A stretch of 64,000 bases of DNA. Origin: Clostridia bacterium. GTDB lineage: Bacteria > Bacillota > Clostridia > Oscillospirales > Acutalibacteraceae. This document shows positions 62,670 to 64,000 of this stretch, in pieces. The DNA is taken from assembly GCA_017461235.1 (NCBI GenBank), contig JAFTYU010000042.1:1-64000 (forward strand), read 5' to 3'. Both the position numbers and the translations under genes were made by a program. The notes under the pieces are model-generated. The model did not search any database, was not told the DNA's origin, and was given only the letters and a program-made list of their open reading frames with translations. Position 1 is the stretch's first letter, and each line of letters starts with the position of its first letter.

Positions 62670-63488
62670 TTATTTTATGTACTTATCCTTGTATAAATCA
62701 AAAGGCAGCATTTCATTGTAACCGCGTTTGCCGTGATTCATCCAACTGAACTTTTCCTTAAGACTCAGACTGCCTTTTCCCTTTGTCCTGAACGCCATAT
62801 ATAAATACTTGAAGAAAGTTGTTCTTTTATTAATCGCCGTAAAACAAGCACCCACACCGTAAAAATACTTTTCATCGTAGCCTGTGAACCACGTAGATGT
62901 TTCATAAGAAACCTTGCCTATCGTTTCTTTTGAAACATAAAATGTCAGTCCTGCTTTACGCAAGTCTTTTATCCACATACTGTCTTCACCCGATGGAAAA
63001 AGACAGCCGCCGCCAAAAAGAGTTGTAAACCACACGTTAGCTTTACGTACCGCATCAAGCCTGAATGCAATTCTTACCGCGCCCCACGGCGTTGTGGCAA
63101 ATTTAGGCCATTTTTTGGTTTTATCGTACTTAGGCGGTTTTCTGTGCGGGTCATTGGAAGCAAAATGAAAAACTATAACATCTGCATCGGGATGAGCTTC
63201 AAATTCTTTGAGAATTTTTTCTTCGGCATCGTCGTTGTAGCACACATCGTCATCCGCAAAAAGACAAATCTCCGCATCCGCATAGGTAAGCGCAAGGTTT
63301 CTGTTGACACCTACACCTCTTGTCTGTGTGGAAATCATACGGGCTTTGTGCCCTTCAAAATCAATTTCCTCAAACGCAGTGCGGTCACTTTGATTTGCAT
63401 ACACAATATCAGAATGCACGTTCATTTCATTAAGTTTTGAAAAATCTTTTTGGTGCATGGTAACGCACAGAATCTGAAATCTTGTCAT
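62670..63488 (-). CDS. Family-2-like glycosyltransferase
   Basis: 272 aa. Small GT-A fold: QTRGVGVNRNLAL, the DxD metal motif in LFADDDVCYND (about 96-106), and GEDSMWIKDLRKAGL. Adds a sugar in the cytoplasm to the repeat unit. GGAGG before ATG 63488. Confidence 0.85.
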   Translation of the reverse strand: MTRFQILCVTMHQKDFSKLNEMNVHSDIVYANQSDRTAFEEIDFEGHKARMISTQTRGVGVNRNLALTYADAEICLFADDDVCYNDDAEEKILKEFEAHPDADVIVFHFASNDPHRKPPKYDKTKKWPKFATTPWGAVRIAFRLDAVRKANVWFTTLFGGGCLFPSGEDSMWIKDLRKAGLTFYVSKETIGKVSYETSTWFTGYDEKYFYGVGACFTAINKRTTFFKYLYMAFRTKGKGSLSLKEKFSWMNHGKRGYNEMLPFDLYKDKYIK

Positions 63489-63505
63489 TTTTCCTCCGAC
63501 AGAAT

Positions 63506-64000
63506 TTATCTGAGTTTTGTTTTAATTTTCAAATATAATGCTTGCGGCAAATGCTTTAATGCGCTTTTTATAATTCTCTTAGCGTTAGAAACAACAGATG
63601 CTTTTTTCCTGCGGTTCTTCACTATTTTTTCAAGTGTTTCGTCTGAATTAAGCAACGATAGTGTTTCTTTTCTTGCACATTCGTTATACCGGTGAACTTT
63701 TTTATAGGATTGTTCACTTACGATTTCATTAAAATCGGCAGACTCCGTATTAAGCTTATCCTTAACGCTTTCAAAAAAGTCTTTGCCTTTTTCTGTAACG
63801 GTGATAACCGCAGAAACACCTTCGACATTTTCATCAAAACGCTTGCCCCAGAAATCACCGATACGAATATCTGTTTTTTCCATTGAGCTTCTTGCCACAC
63901 AGTCATAGCAAGCCTTATTCATTGATTCAAGACCGAAGAACATTTCGTGAAAGGGGTCATTATATTTTGAACTCGAAAAGCTTTTGTCTTTAGCAAAAAA
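63506..64000 (-). CDS. Partial FrhB/FdhB-like (F420 hydrogenase beta-subunit C-terminal) capsule-associated protein, runs off the window
   Basis: Only the C-terminal 164 residues are in the window; the frame stays open past 64000. The visible part has ACYDC then DIRIGDFWGKRFDENVEGVSA, the pattern of FrhB/FdhB C-terminal-like proteins often found in polysaccharide operons of Firmicutes and Bacteroidetes. These may act as iron-sulfur/flavin redox proteins in sugar modification, but no reaction is proven. The downstream part is basic. The truncated start means N-terminal Fe-S motifs cannot be checked here. Confidence 0.7.
   Translation of the reverse strand, partial: FFAKDKSFSSSKYNDPFHEMFFGLESMNKACYDCVARSSMEKTDIRIGDFWGKRFDENVEGVSAVITVTEKGKDFFESVKDKLNTESADFNEIVSEQSYKKVHRYNECARKETLSLLNSDETLEKIVKNRRKKASVVSNAKRIIKSALKHLPQALYLKIKTKLR

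Noticed and set aside
1..64000. CRISPR array
   Set aside because: No regularly spaced direct repeats and no cas genes were seen.

Overview
ORGANISM. The window is a chromosomal segment of a low-to-mid GC Gram-positive bacterium, most likely an uncultured gut or rumen member of the Clostridia (Oscillospirales-like). This is inferred from strong GGAGG ribosome sites at nearly every gene, TTGACA-17-TATAAT promoters, compact Rho-independent terminators, a DUF896 protein (a Firmicutes family), YqeG, DegV/FakA proteins, and a capsule rather than an LPS gene set. No species assignment can be made from the sequence alone.

LAYOUT. 1-660: no gene on either strand of conventional type, but a promoter, a rod-like RNA and a terminator on the minus strand (about 134-307) that look like a small RNA gene. 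0.66-5.3 kb: exported PHP-domain protein, GH38-like glycosidase, membrane-anchored XRE regulator. 5.53-11.56 kb: a tRNA-Leu(GAG) gene and, at its 3' end, an AT-rich phage-defence island bounded by 177-bp direct repeats. It carries an AIPR-family protein, an EcoRI-type adenine methyltransferase with a DUF262-HNH protein, a small HTH controller, and an AbiF-like HEPN protein. No integrase is visible. 11.6-20.8 kb: carbohydrate and phosphoester genes (Gfo/Idh/MocA oxidoreductase, PHP, HAD, secreted beta-helix protein, GHL6-like glycosidase, metallophosphoesterase, alkaline phosphatase). 21.0-25.7 kb: a lipid operon (FakB, FakA, PlsC-like acyltransferase, alpha/beta hydrolase with Cys in the nucleophile position, small membrane protein). 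25.8-34.3 kb: GH92 mannosidase, DUF896, GNAT, oxidoreductase, FGGY kinase, family-4 UDG, M24 peptidase, YqeG, and the short rpsU gene. 34.6-42.5 kb: an unusual divergent metabolic cluster with two SCP2-like proteins, a split transketolase, two class-III (GSAM-like) aminotransferases and a fused double class-II aldolase. 42.5-46.5 kb: rpsO-pnp and an SPFH protein. 46.6-64 kb: a long minus-strand capsule/exopolysaccharide operon ending in a MetH-type methionine synthase and a membrane protein. The rightmost gene runs off the window.

HOW THE GENES WORK TOGETHER. In the island, two unrelated defence genes (AIPR and AbiF) share one architecture: promoter, short structured RNA, intrinsic terminator, ribosome site, gene. 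For AbiF this matches the known abiF RNA arrangement. For AIPR I know of no described RNA. The restriction-modification pair has overlapping divergent promoters with a palindromic operator and an extra half-site, which suggests control by the small HTH protein. The capsule operon encodes the full FnlABC route to UDP-L-FucNAc and the WecBC route to UDP-ManNAcA, plus flippase, polymerase, glycosyltransferases and an acetyltransferase. The 34.6-42.5 kb cluster combines C2-transfer, retro-aldol and amination chemistry with hydrophobic-ligand binding proteins, and I cannot assign it to a known pathway.

LIMITS. Family calls rest on motif recognition by eye. Start codons were chosen from ribosome-site spacing. 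RNA structures were paired by hand, not folded by software.
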